A stretch of DNA of 64,000 nt from Massilia timonae CCUG 45783. Its GTDB lineage: Bacteria > Pseudomonadota > Gammaproteobacteria > Burkholderiales > Burkholderiaceae_D. Shown piece by piece: positions 1 through 8,642 of the stretch. Location of the stretch: NCBI RefSeq assembly GCF_000315425.1, contig NZ_JH992924.1, positions 882,871 through 946,870 of the forward strand. The letters run 5' to 3'. Below the pieces are notes generated by a model. The model had not been told where the DNA came from. It made no database searches and saw nothing but the letters and a program-made list of their open reading frames with translations. A program made the translations under genes and the position numbers. Positions within the stretch are counted from its first letter, which is position 1. Each line of letters starts with the position of its first letter.

Positions 1-97
1 TTCATGCCCTGGCCACTGCCAGCCGTTCCAGAAGATTCTATGCGAGAACGGCGGCGCAGGGTGTGAATGGATGAGCATAGTCGGAGACGAGAGCACC

Positions 98-1030
98 ATG
101 AGCACAGCGATTTACAGCCACCCGGACTGCCTGCGGCACGAAATGGGCAGCTGGCACCCCGAATCCCCGGCCCGCCTGCAGGCGATCGACGACCAGCTGA
201 TCCTGGCCCGGCTGGACGGGCTGATCGAGCAGCGCAGCGCGCCGCTGGCCGAGGTCGAGCAGGTCTTGCGCAACCATACGCAAGGGGCGCTGGCGCTGGT
301 GCGCGACCACGTGCCGGCCACGCCTGGCGACTATTACCCGCTCGACGGCGACACCTCGCTCTGTCATTACAGCTACCAGGCGGCGCTGCGCGCGGCCGGC
401 GCCGCGGTGGCCGCCACCGACGACGTCATCAAGGGCAGCGTCTCCAACGCCTTCTGCTCGGTGCGCCCGCCCGGCCACCATGCCACGCCGACCGAACCGA
501 TGGGGTTCTGCTTCTTCAACAACGTCGCGATCGCGGCGCGCCATGCGCTCGAGGCCCACGGACTCGAGCGGGTCGCCATCGTCGATTTCGACGTCCACCA
601 CGGCAACGGCACCGCCGACGCCTTCCGCGACGATCCGCGCGTGCTGATGGCCAGCTTCTTCCAGCATCCGTTCTATCCCTACAGCGAGGTCGAACCGGTC
701 ACGGCCAACCGCGTCAACCTGCCGGTGCCCGAGCGCAGCGACGGCGAGGCGGTGCGCGCCCTGGTGCGCGAACACTGGCTGCCGGCCCTGCACGCCTTCA
801 AGCCGCAGATGATCTTCATCTCGGCCGGCTTCGACGGCCACCGCGACGACGACATGGGCGGCATGGGCCTGGTGGAGGCCGACTATGCCTGGATCACGCG
901 CCAGATCATGGCGGTGGCGAAAGAGCACGCCGGCGGGCGCGTGGTGAGCTGCCTGGAGGGCGGCTACGACCTGTCGGCGCTGGGCCGCAGCGTGGTGGCG
1001 CACCTGAAGGTGATGGCCGACCTCGAGTAG
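98..1030 (+). CDS. Histone deacetylase family protein (zinc amidohydrolase fold)
   Basis: A 310-residue member of the arginase/deacetylase superfamily. These bacterial enzymes are Zn-dependent cytoplasmic amidohydrolases (acetylpolyamine, acetoin-utilisation or related deacylases). The family signature is complete: PPGHHA near residue 125, MGFCFFNN near 135, DFDVHHGNGT near 163-172 with the D-x-H zinc ligands, SAGFDGHRDD further on, and LEGGYD near the C terminus. I chose the ATG at 98 because GGAGA lies at 83-87; an in-frame ATG at 71 has no visible ribosome site. The natural substrate cannot be read from sequence. A second, divergent family member lies at 24268-25200. No operon partner is evident here. 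Confidence 0.9.
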   Translation: MSTAIYSHPDCLRHEMGSWHPESPARLQAIDDQLILARLDGLIEQRSAPLAEVEQVLRNHTQGALALVRDHVPATPGDYYPLDGDTSLCHYSYQAALRAAGAAVAATDDVIKGSVSNAFCSVRPPGHHATPTEPMGFCFFNNVAIAARHALEAHGLERVAIVDFDVHHGNGTADAFRDDPRVLMASFFQHPFYPYSEVEPVTANRVNLPVPERSDGEAVRALVREHWLPALHAFKPQMIFISAGFDGHRDDDMGGMGLVEADYAWITRQIMAVAKEHAGGRVVSCLEGGYDLSALGRSVVAHLKVMADLE

Positions 1031-1118
1031 GCAACGGCGCCGGTCGCGGAACTCAGCGGCTCCTCGCGCGCACTAACGCATGACCGGCCTTTGTCCGGCT
1101 TGCGTAGAGGAGACGAAG

Positions 1119-1991
1119 ATGAACAAGAAACACACCCTGTGTGCGCTCTGCTTGCTATCAGCCGCCGGCATCGCTGAGGCTGCCAACTACACCCTCTGGA
1201 TCAACGGCCGCAACAGCGGTGGCAGTCCCGGCAACTACGCCGATTTCCGCTACTGGGGGCCGGATACCACGCCCGCCGGCGTCAACAAGAAGGCCGTCAA
1301 CTGGGACGGCTACAGCAGCATCTCGTCGCAGAGCCTGCGCGTGCGCGACGCGCTCGACTGCTTCTGCACCGGCCAGAACTGGTGCTATATCGCGGCCTAC
1401 AGCGCGGGCGAGCTGCTGCTGGGGTACACGCTGGCCAACTTCGGCGGCACCACGCGCGCGGTCAAGAACGCCACGGCCAATGCGGCCGGCGTCTGCGGCG
1501 ACGCGGGCGGCGTGCAGGGCGGCTGGAACATCAAGTGGGTCAGGACGGCCTCGGGCGCCGCGGGCGGCTCCGAACTGGCCAATGCCGGCGCCTGGACCAC
1601 CTCCGAGCCGCTGGTGCAAGACCTGCGCACCGGCACCGCGCGCGCCATGTACAACCACAACGACACCCGCAATATCTGGTTCTACCGCTACGCCGGCGCG
1701 CGCGGCACCTTGTACTCCTTCCTGCTGCCGGGCCAGGATGACGAGGTGGTGGCCTATCACAGCAGCGGCGGCGCGGCCGGCAACTCCGGCCGTTCGCTCT
1801 GCAATCCGGGCGACTGGTTCTGCGACGACCTGCGCTATGGCACCGAACCGAACCAGGGCGGCAGCGTCAAGTGGAGCTGGCACTCGGTCGCCTTCCGCGA
1901 CGACGGCGAAGACTTCGACCACTACGCCGACGGCAACTGGGAGGGCATCATCGGGGTCGTGCGCCAGGCGATGGTCGACACCGCCAACTAG
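1119..1991 (+). CDS. Secreted protein of unknown function, possible alpha/beta-hydrolase fold
   Basis: 290 residues beginning with a clear Sec signal peptide (basic start, hydrophobic stretch, cut near AEAA-N). The ATG at 1119 follows AGAGGAG. I do not recognise a family with certainty. A buried-looking segment near residues 95-110 reads YIAAYSAGELLLGY, which resembles the nucleophile elbow of serine hydrolases (small-x-Ser-x-Gly). A C-terminal stretch rich in His and Asp (WHSVAF, DFDHYADGNWEG) could supply the rest of a triad. Six cysteines suggest disulfides after export. It is followed 9 bases later by another envelope protein gene, so the two are probably co-transcribed. The hydrolase idea is inference. 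Confidence 0.75.
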   Translation: MNKKHTLCALCLLSAAGIAEAANYTLWINGRNSGGSPGNYADFRYWGPDTTPAGVNKKAVNWDGYSSISSQSLRVRDALDCFCTGQNWCYIAAYSAGELLLGYTLANFGGTTRAVKNATANAAGVCGDAGGVQGGWNIKWVRTASGAAGGSELANAGAWTTSEPLVQDLRTGTARAMYNHNDTRNIWFYRYAGARGTLYSFLLPGQDDEVVAYHSSGGAAGNSGRSLCNPGDWFCDDLRYGTEPNQGGSVKWSWHSVAFRDDGEDFDHYADGNWEGIIGVVRQAMVDTAN

Positions 1992-2000
1992 GGGCACAGG

Positions 2001-3188
2001 ATGGCTTGGCGTCGGCGTTGGCGCTGGCCGGCCGCGGCGGGCGTGGGGGGCTGCATCGGCCTGGGGCTGATCGTCCTGGCGGACAAGGGCGAGGCGGTGC
2101 CCGACGCGGCGCCGGCGCCGCAGTCCGCGCCTCCCATTGCCGAGGCGCGGCCCGTCGCGCCTCGGCGTGAAGACCGCGCCGCGCGCCGGCGCCAGCTGGT
2201 CGAACAGGTGCGCCTGACCGATCACACCTATTGCAGCTACCTGGCGCATTCGCGCTATCCGCACGATTCGCGGCCGGCCGGCCACCATTCCGACCAGCTG
2301 TACCCGAACCAGCCGCTGCTCGAGACCAACCCGATGCGGGCCGAGGGCGGCGACAGCCATCCCGAGGTCCAGCTGCAGACCGCGCAGTCGCGGGTCTACC
2401 TGGCGGCCGGCGAAGAGGCCCGCTTCTCGCTGCGCGCGGTGGATGGGGGCGGCCAGCCGCTGCCGCTGGTCGTCACGCGCGCGCTGGCCCAGGGCATGAC
2501 CTATGGGCCGAGCCGCCCGGCGCCGCAGGTCGCCGTGCCGTTCGCTGAACAAGGCGGCGCCTGGCAGGGGACACTCGCGCCGGCGCAAACGGCGCTGGCG
2601 GGTTTTCACGGCACCATCCGGCTCGAGGTGCGCTACCAGGCCGGCGGCCGCGAAGGTTTCGTCCTGTTCGACGTCATTTACTCGCCGCAGTCGCCGGCCA
2701 CCTGGAGCGGGGCGCCGCGCGAGGCGGTCGACGGCGGCGCGCTGCAGTTCGCGCTGCCGCTGGAGGTGCGCCTGCCCGGACGCTACGTGGTCACGGGCCG
2801 CGTCGACGATGCGGACGGCCGCCCGTTCGCGCTGGCCACCTTCAACGAGGTGCTGGGGCAGGGCGCGCAGCAGGTGCGGCTCAGGGTGCACGGCAAGCTG
2901 CTGCACGACGGCGCGCCGCGCCTGCCGCTGCTGCTGCGCGACGTCGAGGGCTATCTGCTGCGCGAAAATGTCGATCCCGACCGCCTGCTGTTGCCGCGCC
3001 TGGAGGGCAAGGTGTTTGCCAGCCGCACCCGTTCGCTGGCCGGCGTGCCGGATGCCGAGTGGCAGAGCGAGGAACGCAGCCGCTACCTGGCCGAGTACGC
3101 GAAAGACCGCGCCGCGGCGCGGACGCGGCTGGCGCGCTTCGATCCGCAGGCGCCGCTGCCGCCGGCCGACTGCGGGAAGGCTCAGTAG
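2001..3188 (+). CDS. Envelope-anchored protein of unknown function
   Basis: 395 residues. An Arg/Trp-rich start and one hydrophobic segment (about residues 10-27) suggest an inner-membrane anchor with the rest in the periplasm, followed by an Ala/Pro linker. The middle carries beta-rich segments (YLAAGEEARFSLRAVDGGG, IRLEVRYQAGG, RYVVTGRVDDADGRPFA) like Ig-type domains of choice-of-anchor proteins. A DHTYCSYLAHSRYPHDS segment near residue 75 is Cys/His rich. No catalytic motif is recognisable. It starts 9 bases after the preceding secreted protein, so a shared function is plausible. Its 3' end overlaps a tiny convergent reading frame by 7 bases. Confidence 0.75.
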   Translation: MAWRRRWRWPAAAGVGGCIGLGLIVLADKGEAVPDAAPAPQSAPPIAEARPVAPRREDRAARRRQLVEQVRLTDHTYCSYLAHSRYPHDSRPAGHHSDQLYPNQPLLETNPMRAEGGDSHPEVQLQTAQSRVYLAAGEEARFSLRAVDGGGQPLPLVVTRALAQGMTYGPSRPAPQVAVPFAEQGGAWQGTLAPAQTALAGFHGTIRLEVRYQAGGREGFVLFDVIYSPQSPATWSGAPREAVDGGALQFALPLEVRLPGRYVVTGRVDDADGRPFALATFNEVLGQGAQQVRLRVHGKLLHDGAPRLPLLLRDVEGYLLRENVDPDRLLLPRLEGKVFASRTRSLAGVPDAEWQSEERSRYLAEYAKDRAAARTRLARFDPQAPLPPADCGKAQ

Positions 3189-3298
3189 GGAAGCAGGGGC
3201 AATTGCTCGACCATCGCCGACACCGCGATGGCGCAGCACAGCATCAGCACGCCATACCAGCGCGCCAGCGACCGTTTCAGTTTTTCCCGTACGCGCAT
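3182..3298 (-). CDS. Predicted small single-pass membrane protein (38 aa)
   Basis: A 38-codon frame with a GGAG 8-11 bases before its ATG at 3298. The peptide has a basic N terminus (MRVREKLKRSLARWYG) followed by a hydrophobic stretch of about 16 residues (VLMLCCAIAVSAM) and a short tail, a layout typical of small inner-membrane proteins. A second in-frame ATG lies at 3304. Its stop overlaps the end of the convergent upstream gene by 7 bases. No homologue is known to me; the call rests on the ribosome site and the amphipathic layout. Confidence 0.4.
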   Translation of the reverse strand: MRVREKLKRSLARWYGVLMLCCAIAVSAMVEQLPLLPY

Positions 3299-3473
3299 TC
3301 CCATCTCCGTCTTGTGCAGGCAAGAGAGCAGTGTGCGCGCGGAATATGTCATCAGTGTTGCAATAGCTCAACGGTGTGCGCGATGGAAAGAGGCCTTGTG
3401 GCTGCGCCGCTACGTTTGTGTCGACGCTCAGCGTAAAATAGCGCCTTGGACGAAAGATTAAGAGAGCAATAGT

Positions 3474-4421
3474 ATGTCGATTCAATGGTTCCCTGGCCAC
3501 ATGAACGCGGCCAAGCGGGAAGCGGCCGAGCAGATGGAAAACATCGATCTGGTGATCGAGGTCCTCGATGCGCGCCTGCCCGAGGCGAGCTGCAACCCGC
3601 TGGTGGAAGAGCTGCGCAAGTTCCGCCAGCGCCCTTGCCTGAAGGTCTTGAACAAGATCGACCTGGCCGACCCGAACGCGACCGCCGCCTGGAAAGCCTA
3701 TTACGACGCCCAGGACGGCGTGACCGCCTATCCGATGACGACCAAGAAGCCGGCCGACGTCGCCCGCATTCCGGACCTGGCCCTGTCGCTGGCGCCGCAT
3801 CGCGGCGTGCCGACCAAGCCGCTGCGGATCATGATCATGGGCATCCCAAATGTAGGAAAATCAACACTGATGAACGCGCTTTTAAAGAAGCGCGTGGCCA
3901 AGGTGGGCGACGAGCCGGCCGTGACCAAGACCCAGCAGCGCCTGTACCTGAACAAGAACGTGGTGCTGGTCGACACTCCGGGCATGCTGTGGCCGAAGAT
4001 CGCCATGGCCAGCGACGGCCTGATGCTGGCCGCCAGCCACGCGATCGGCACCAATGCGCTGGTCGAGGAAGAAGTGGCCGAATACCTGGGCGAGCTGCTG
4101 CTGCAGCGCTATCCGCAGCTCTTGAGCGCGCGCTACGGTTTCAAGACCGAAGGGATGGACGGCGTGGCTGTGATCGAGGGCGTGGCCCAGCGCCGGGGTT
4201 TTCGCGTGCGCGGCGGCGATTTCGATTACGAAAAGGCGGCGCACACGCTGCTGCAGGATTACCGCCAGGGCGCGCTCGGCCGCATCAGCCTCGAGACGCC
4301 GGAATCGCGCGCGGCCAGCCTGGCGCAGCACGAGGCCGAGATGGCCGAAAAAGCACGTATCGCGGCCGAGAAGGCAGCCGCCAAGGCCGAAGAAGCGGCG
4401 CGCGGCAAGCGCGGGACGTGA
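3474..4421 (+). CDS. rbgA: Ribosome biogenesis GTPase RbgA/YlqF
   Basis: 315-residue circularly permuted GTPase. The G4 motif NKID (about residue 60) precedes the G1 P-loop GIPNVGKST (about 123-131) and G3 DTPG (about 165), the order that defines the YlqF/YawG class. MSIQWFPGHM at the N terminus is the family's opening signature. The protein assists late assembly of the large ribosomal subunit in the cytoplasm. A charged Ala/Glu/Lys tail follows the C-terminal RNA-binding domain. The P-loop codons (about 3846-3890) are markedly richer in A/T than the rest of the gene. The stop codon abuts the stop of the convergent dioxygenase gene. Confidence 0.93.
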   Translation: MSIQWFPGHMNAAKREAAEQMENIDLVIEVLDARLPEASCNPLVEELRKFRQRPCLKVLNKIDLADPNATAAWKAYYDAQDGVTAYPMTTKKPADVARIPDLALSLAPHRGVPTKPLRIMIMGIPNVGKSTLMNALLKKRVAKVGDEPAVTKTQQRLYLNKNVVLVDTPGMLWPKIAMASDGLMLAASHAIGTNALVEEEVAEYLGELLLQRYPQLLSARYGFKTEGMDGVAVIEGVAQRRGFRVRGGDFDYEKAAHTLLQDYRQGALGRISLETPESRAASLAQHEAEMAEKARIAAEKAAAKAEEAARGKRGT

Positions 4422-5237
4422 TCACGCCGCTGGCGTCGCCCCGAACCTGAAACTCGACACCGCCAGATTCCCCATGAACGCGTCTTCATGATAGACGCAG
4501 GCGGCCGCCTCCTGTTCGGCCGCCCCCAATGCCACCATCAGTGGAATCAGGTGCTCCTCGCGCGGATGCGCCGCCCGCGCCATCGGCGCCGCATCCCAGC
4601 GCAGCAAGGCCTGCTCACGTTGCGCCGGATCGAGTTCGAGCAGCGCGTGCTGCAGCCAGCCGTCGAAAGCGCGTGACGCCTCCCGCCCGTTCGGCCCGAA
4701 CTGGCGCAGGTTATGGTACGACAACCCGCTGCCGATGATCAGGATGCCCTCGTCGCGGAGCAGCGCCAGCGCACGGCCCGCCGCCAGGTGGGTGGCCGGA
4801 TCCAGGTCGCGCCGGATCGACAGCTGCACCACCGGCATGCGCGCTTCCGGATAGACCGGGTACAGCATCGAGAACGTGCCATGATCGAAACCGCGTTCGG
4901 CGTCCAGCGCGGCCGGGTGGCCCGCGGCCTCGAGCAGGTCGGCCACGCGCCGCGCCAGCGCCGGCTCGCCGGGGGCCGGGTACTTGACCTGGTAGGTATG
5001 CGGCGGAAAGCCGCCGTAGTCGTAGATCATGCCGGGCGCCGTGCCGGACGACACCATGAACTGCGGCGTCTCCCAGTGGGCAGTCACGACCAGCACCGCA
5101 CGCACCGCGTCGCCGGCCTCGGTCCGTAGCGCGGCAAGCGAAGCGGCCAGCTGGTCGTAGGCAGTGCCGTACTGCTCGCGCATCCAAGGCCACGGGCCGC
5201 CGCCGTGCGAGACGAAATAGGTGGGTAGACGTGCCAT
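4422..5237 (-). CDS. Class III extradiol dioxygenase, 4,5-DOPA dioxygenase (YgiD) family
   Basis: 271 residues. The family metal-site histidines are visible: SHGGGPW at the start, the HTYQVKYPAPG segment, FDHGTFSML in the middle and the AHPREEHLIPL motif near the C terminus. Members are cytoplasmic non-heme metal enzymes that cleave catechol-type rings such as L-DOPA; the physiological substrate in soil bacteria is usually unknown. The ATG at 5237 is preceded by AGGAG; in-frame upstream ATGs extend into a Gln-rich stretch without family similarity. Stop codons of this gene and rbgA meet in the palindrome TGATCA with no intervening base. Confidence 0.88.
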   Translation of the reverse strand: MARLPTYFVSHGGGPWPWMREQYGTAYDQLAASLAALRTEAGDAVRAVLVVTAHWETPQFMVSSGTAPGMIYDYGGFPPHTYQVKYPAPGEPALARRVADLLEAAGHPAALDAERGFDHGTFSMLYPVYPEARMPVVQLSIRRDLDPATHLAAGRALALLRDEGILIIGSGLSYHNLRQFGPNGREASRAFDGWLQHALLELDPAQREQALLRWDAAPMARAAHPREEHLIPLMVALGAAEQEAAACVYHEDAFMGNLAVSSFRFGATPAA

Positions 5238-5339
5238 CGAGCGCTCCTGCTGTTGGATTGAAGCGACCATGTTAGCCCAAGCGACGGCGGCTTGCCGGCG
5301 GCCGGGCAGCCAGCACCTTGTCAAGGTATAATCGCCCCG

Positions 5340-5566
5340 TTTTGGTGCTCTCGCGCACGTCCAGGTGCGCGAAGTTAAACGGGAAACACGACATGGCCGC
5401 GCCACGCGCCGCCATGGAGGTGTGCTGCCCCCGCAACGGTCAACAAGCGCCGCGCTTCTCATCAAGAGCGTGGCGGACGGTCTCGACAACCACTGCGCCG
5501 CTGTACATTCTTTTCTGCGCAGGAAGGTGAGGCCGTCATGCTTGCCAGCCCGGATACCGGCCAAAG
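5340..5566 (+). promoter_or_regulatory. Cobalamin riboswitch
   Basis: The conserved elements of the B12 aptamer occur in order: GGTGC at 5344, a TTAAACGGGAA block near 5374, the core GCTGCCCCCGCAACGGT near 5423-5440, CCACTG near 5490, GGAAGGTGAGGCCG near 5522, and GCCAGCCCGGATACCGGCC near 5544-5562. It sits in the leader of a TonB-dependent receptor and a B12-type periplasmic binding protein. It most likely shuts down their expression when adenosylcobalamin is abundant. Confidence 0.95.
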
Positions 5567-5571
5567 CAGGT

Positions 5572-5590
5572 GGAAGCGCCAGGCGCTTCC
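5572..5590 (+). promoter_or_regulatory. Hairpin in the riboswitch expression platform
   Basis: A perfect inverted repeat, GGAAGCGCC / GGCGCTTCC with one central base, starts a few bases after the aptamer and about 58 bases before the receptor start codon. No U-run follows directly, so it is more likely a structural or translational control stem than a terminator. Confidence 0.5.
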
Positions 5591-5647
5591 GTTGACTCCG
5601 GGCTGCGGGGAAGCAGGCCGGTGCCTTTTATCGAGAACACATTCATC

Positions 5648-7609
5648 ATGATTTTTGCAGTTGCACCGCGCCGCGCGCCACTCGCACTGGCTTGCGCCTT
5701 CGCCATGTTCGCCCCTCACGCCATCGCCCAGGACAGCGCGCAGTCCTCCTTGCCATCGGTCCTCATCACCGGCCCGCGCTTCCCGGCCCAGGCCACGCCG
5801 ATCGGCGCCACCGTCATCACCGCGGAGCAGATCCGCAGCGCCGGCGCCCTTGATGTCAATGCGGCGATCCGCAAGATCGGCGGCGTGTTCGGCCGCCAGA
5901 GCCTGGACGGCTCGCCCGACTTCGGCCTCGACCTGCGGGGCTTCGGCACCAACAGCGCCCAGAACACGGTGGTGCTGGTCGACGGCGTGCGCCTGAACGA
6001 GAACGAACTGGCGCACACGGTGCTGTCGACCATTCCCGTGGACACGGTCGAGCGCATCGAGATCACGCGCGGCGGCAGCAGCGTGCTGTACGGCGACGGC
6101 GCCACCGGCGGCGTGATCAACATCGTTACCCGCCGCGGCGCCGGCGCGGGAACGCACGGCTCGTTGTTCGCCGAAGCCGGCCGCTTCGACCACCGCGACC
6201 TGCGCGCCTCGATCACGCACGGCGCCGGCCCGTGGTCGTTCGACGCCGCAGTAAGCGACCGCAGCACGGATAACTACCGCGACAACAACAAGTACGAGCA
6301 GACCAGCTTCAGTGGCGGCGTGGGGTATGCCTACGCGCCGAACGGCCGCGCCGGCCTGCGTTTCGAGAGTTCGCGCGCCGATTCGCGCCTGCCGGGTTCG
6401 CTGAGCGAAGAGCAGTTCCTGACCATCCCGACCCAGAGCAACACGCCGAAGAATTACGGCTCGCTCGATACCGACCGCGTGACCGCGTTCGTCGAGCACC
6501 GTGTCGGCGCCTTCGAGCTGGCGGCCGATCTGTCGCACCGCGAGCGCGAGGTTTCGTCCACCTACGACTTCGGCGCGCCGTCGACGTCGATCTACGAGGC
6601 CGAGCAGACCCAGTTCTCGCCGCGCCTGCGCCACACCCTCGACCTCGGCGACAAGCGCAACGAATTCGTCACCGGCATCGACCTGATCCGCTGGGAGCGC
6701 GAGGTTACCTCCAATTTCTCGGCCGGCGACGCGCGCCAGGACTCGAAAGCCTTCTACCTGCGCGACGAACTGCGTTGGAATGCCCCGCACAACGCCCGCC
6801 TGGCGGTGGGTGGCCGTCACGAACGCTTCGAGAAGGACTACAGCGACCCGCTGGCCTTCCCGCCGGTCGTGAACGAGCAGCGCAAGCAGTCGCTCAACGC
6901 CTGGACCGTGGAAGGCAGCATCGACGTGATGCCGCTCGTGACCGTGTTCGCCAAGGCCGGCCGCAGCTACCGCATCGCCAATATCGACGAAAACAGCTAC
7001 CGTTCGACCCTGGACGTGCTGGAGCCGCAAACCTCGCGCGACCTGGAACTGGGCGTCAGCGCCGGCCTCGATGCGCGCAAGGTGACCGCGCGCGTGTTCC
7101 GCCACCGCCTGACGAACGAGATCTTCTACGACCCGACCATCGGCTATGGCGCCAACACCAACCTCGATCCGACCCGCCGCCAGGGCGTGGAGCTGGAAGG
7201 GCAAGCCGTCTTCGCCGACGCCTGGCGCCTGCTTGGCTCGTGGCAGTACGTGCAGGCCGAGTTCCGCGACGGCCCGAACGCCGGCCGCGAGATGGTGCTG
7301 GTGCCGAAACACGTGGTCACCGCGCGCCTGGCGTGGACGCCGGGCATTGGTCAGACCGCCGACATCGGCGCCCAGTGGGTCGACAGCCAGCGCTATGGCG
7401 ACGACTTCACCAACAGCTGCAGCACCCGCATGCCGTCGTTCACCACGATCGACGCCCGCTATGCGCGCCGCTTCGGCCCGTGGGAAGTGGCGCTGTCGGG
7501 CCTGAACCTGGCCGACCGCCAGTACTACAGCCAGGCCTACAACTGCCGCGCCGGCATCTATCCAAGCGACGGGCGCCAGCTCAAGTTGTCGCTGCGCTTC
7601 GACTTCTGA
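5648..7609 (+). CDS. btuB: TonB-dependent vitamin B12 receptor (BtuB-like)
   Basis: 653 residues: a signal peptide cut after AHAIAQ, a TonB-box-like PSVLITG, a plug domain (about 35-150) with LRGFG, VLVDGVRLNE and the ERIEITRGGSSVLYGDGATGGVINIVTRR signature, then a beta-barrel ending in Phe (SLRFDF) as expected for outer-membrane insertion. It imports cobalamins across the outer membrane using TonB energy. The substrate is set by the cobalamin riboswitch immediately upstream and by the BtuF-like gene 4 bases downstream. The ATG at 5648 begins the signal peptide; an in-frame GTG/ATG farther upstream would lie in the riboswitch. Confidence 0.92.
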   Translation: MIFAVAPRRAPLALACAFAMFAPHAIAQDSAQSSLPSVLITGPRFPAQATPIGATVITAEQIRSAGALDVNAAIRKIGGVFGRQSLDGSPDFGLDLRGFGTNSAQNTVVLVDGVRLNENELAHTVLSTIPVDTVERIEITRGGSSVLYGDGATGGVINIVTRRGAGAGTHGSLFAEAGRFDHRDLRASITHGAGPWSFDAAVSDRSTDNYRDNNKYEQTSFSGGVGYAYAPNGRAGLRFESSRADSRLPGSLSEEQFLTIPTQSNTPKNYGSLDTDRVTAFVEHRVGAFELAADLSHREREVSSTYDFGAPSTSIYEAEQTQFSPRLRHTLDLGDKRNEFVTGIDLIRWEREVTSNFSAGDARQDSKAFYLRDELRWNAPHNARLAVGGRHERFEKDYSDPLAFPPVVNEQRKQSLNAWTVEGSIDVMPLVTVFAKAGRSYRIANIDENSYRSTLDVLEPQTSRDLELGVSAGLDARKVTARVFRHRLTNEIFYDPTIGYGANTNLDPTRRQGVELEGQAVFADAWRLLGSWQYVQAEFRDGPNAGREMVLVPKHVVTARLAWTPGIGQTADIGAQWVDSQRYGDDFTNSCSTRMPSFTTIDARYARRFGPWEVALSGLNLADRQYYSQAYNCRAGIYPSDGRQLKLSLRFDF

Positions 7610-7613
7610 TGCC

Positions 7614-8489
7614 ATGAAGTCCGCGCTGGCGGCCGTGCTGGCCGCAACCTCGGTCAATGTGTTCGCGGCGATCACGGTCGTCGACGACGTCGGGCGCACG
7701 GTCACGCTGGCGCGGCCGGCGCAGCGGGTGATCTCGATGGCGCCGCACGTCACCGAGCTGCTGTTCGCGGCCGGCGGCGGGGCGCGCATGGTCGGCGCAG
7801 TGGACTACAGCGACTATCCCGAGGCGGCGAAAAAGCTGCCCCAGGTCGGCAGCTTCAACAAGATCGATGTCGAGCGCGTGCTGGCGCTGAAGCCCGACCT
7901 GCTGGTGGTCTGGCAGAGCGGCAACCCGACGCGCCAGGTCGAGCAGCTGGCGCGGCTGGGCATCCCCGTCTATTACAGCGAGCCGAGCCGGCTGGAGCAG
8001 GTCGGCGACAGCCTGCTGCGCCTGGGCCGGCTGCTCGGCACCGAGCCCGTGGCCCGGCGGGCGGCGCACGACTACGGGGCGCGCATCGCGGCGCTCAGGA
8101 CGCGCTACGCCGGGCGGCCGCAGGTCGGCGTGTTCTACCAGGTCTGGGACCGCCCGCTGTACACCCTCAACGACGACCATGTCGCCAGCGACATCCTGCG
8201 CCTGTGCGGCGGCCGCAACCTGTTCGGGGCCCTGAAGACGATCGCGCCCGAGGTCGGCATCGAGGCGGTGATCGAAGCCGATCCCGAAGTGATCCTGGTC
8301 GGCAAGCGCGACGATCCCAAGGACCCCGGCTGGAAGATCTGGCAACCGTACAAGGGCATGACGGCGGTAAGACGCGGCAACCTGTTCGAGATCGATGGCG
8401 ACCTGACCAGCCGGGCGGGGCCGCGCACGGCCGACGGCGCCGCCCGCATCTGCGCGCTGCTCGAGGACGCGCGCGGGCGCCGGCCTTGA
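7614..8489 (+). CDS. btuF: Periplasmic cobalamin-binding protein (BtuF-like)
   Basis: 291 residues with a signal peptide (cut near VFA-AI) and a class III (FepB/BtuF-type) substrate-binding fold. Markers are VVDDVGRTVTLARPAQRVISMAPHVTELLFA, the YSDYPEAAKKLPQVGSFNKIDVERVLALKPDLLV run, and VASDILRLCGGRN. It would deliver B12 to an inner-membrane ABC importer. It starts 4 bases after btuB and shares its riboswitch. No btuC or btuD follows here, so the permease and ATPase must be encoded elsewhere or be shared. Confidence 0.9.
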   Translation: MKSALAAVLAATSVNVFAAITVVDDVGRTVTLARPAQRVISMAPHVTELLFAAGGGARMVGAVDYSDYPEAAKKLPQVGSFNKIDVERVLALKPDLLVVWQSGNPTRQVEQLARLGIPVYYSEPSRLEQVGDSLLRLGRLLGTEPVARRAAHDYGARIAALRTRYAGRPQVGVFYQVWDRPLYTLNDDHVASDILRLCGGRNLFGALKTIAPEVGIEAVIEADPEVILVGKRDDPKDPGWKIWQPYKGMTAVRRGNLFEIDGDLTSRAGPRTADGAARICALLEDARGRRP

Positions 8490-8642
8490 CGACTTGACTA
8501 TTCGCGTTGCCGGCGTAGATTGAAAGTCACCACGCCCCTGTTTCAGCCGTAAGCAAATGCAAAAAAAATGCGCTCCCGGGACAGGGGACAGACAAAAAGT
8601 GGTAATCTCGCGGTCGTTCGTTCATTCTTTTGGAAGGATTTT

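Noticed and set aside
1158..3800. Very long open frame on the minus strand across several genes
   Set aside because: It is antisense to two genes with signal peptide or membrane anchor and runs into rbgA. High GC content removes stop codons in such shadow frames.
8530..8620. CCCCTGT / ACAGGGG dyad upstream of dsbA as a terminator of btuF
   Set aside because: The loop is long (over 30 bases) and no T-run follows, so the pairing was not considered reliable enough to annotate.
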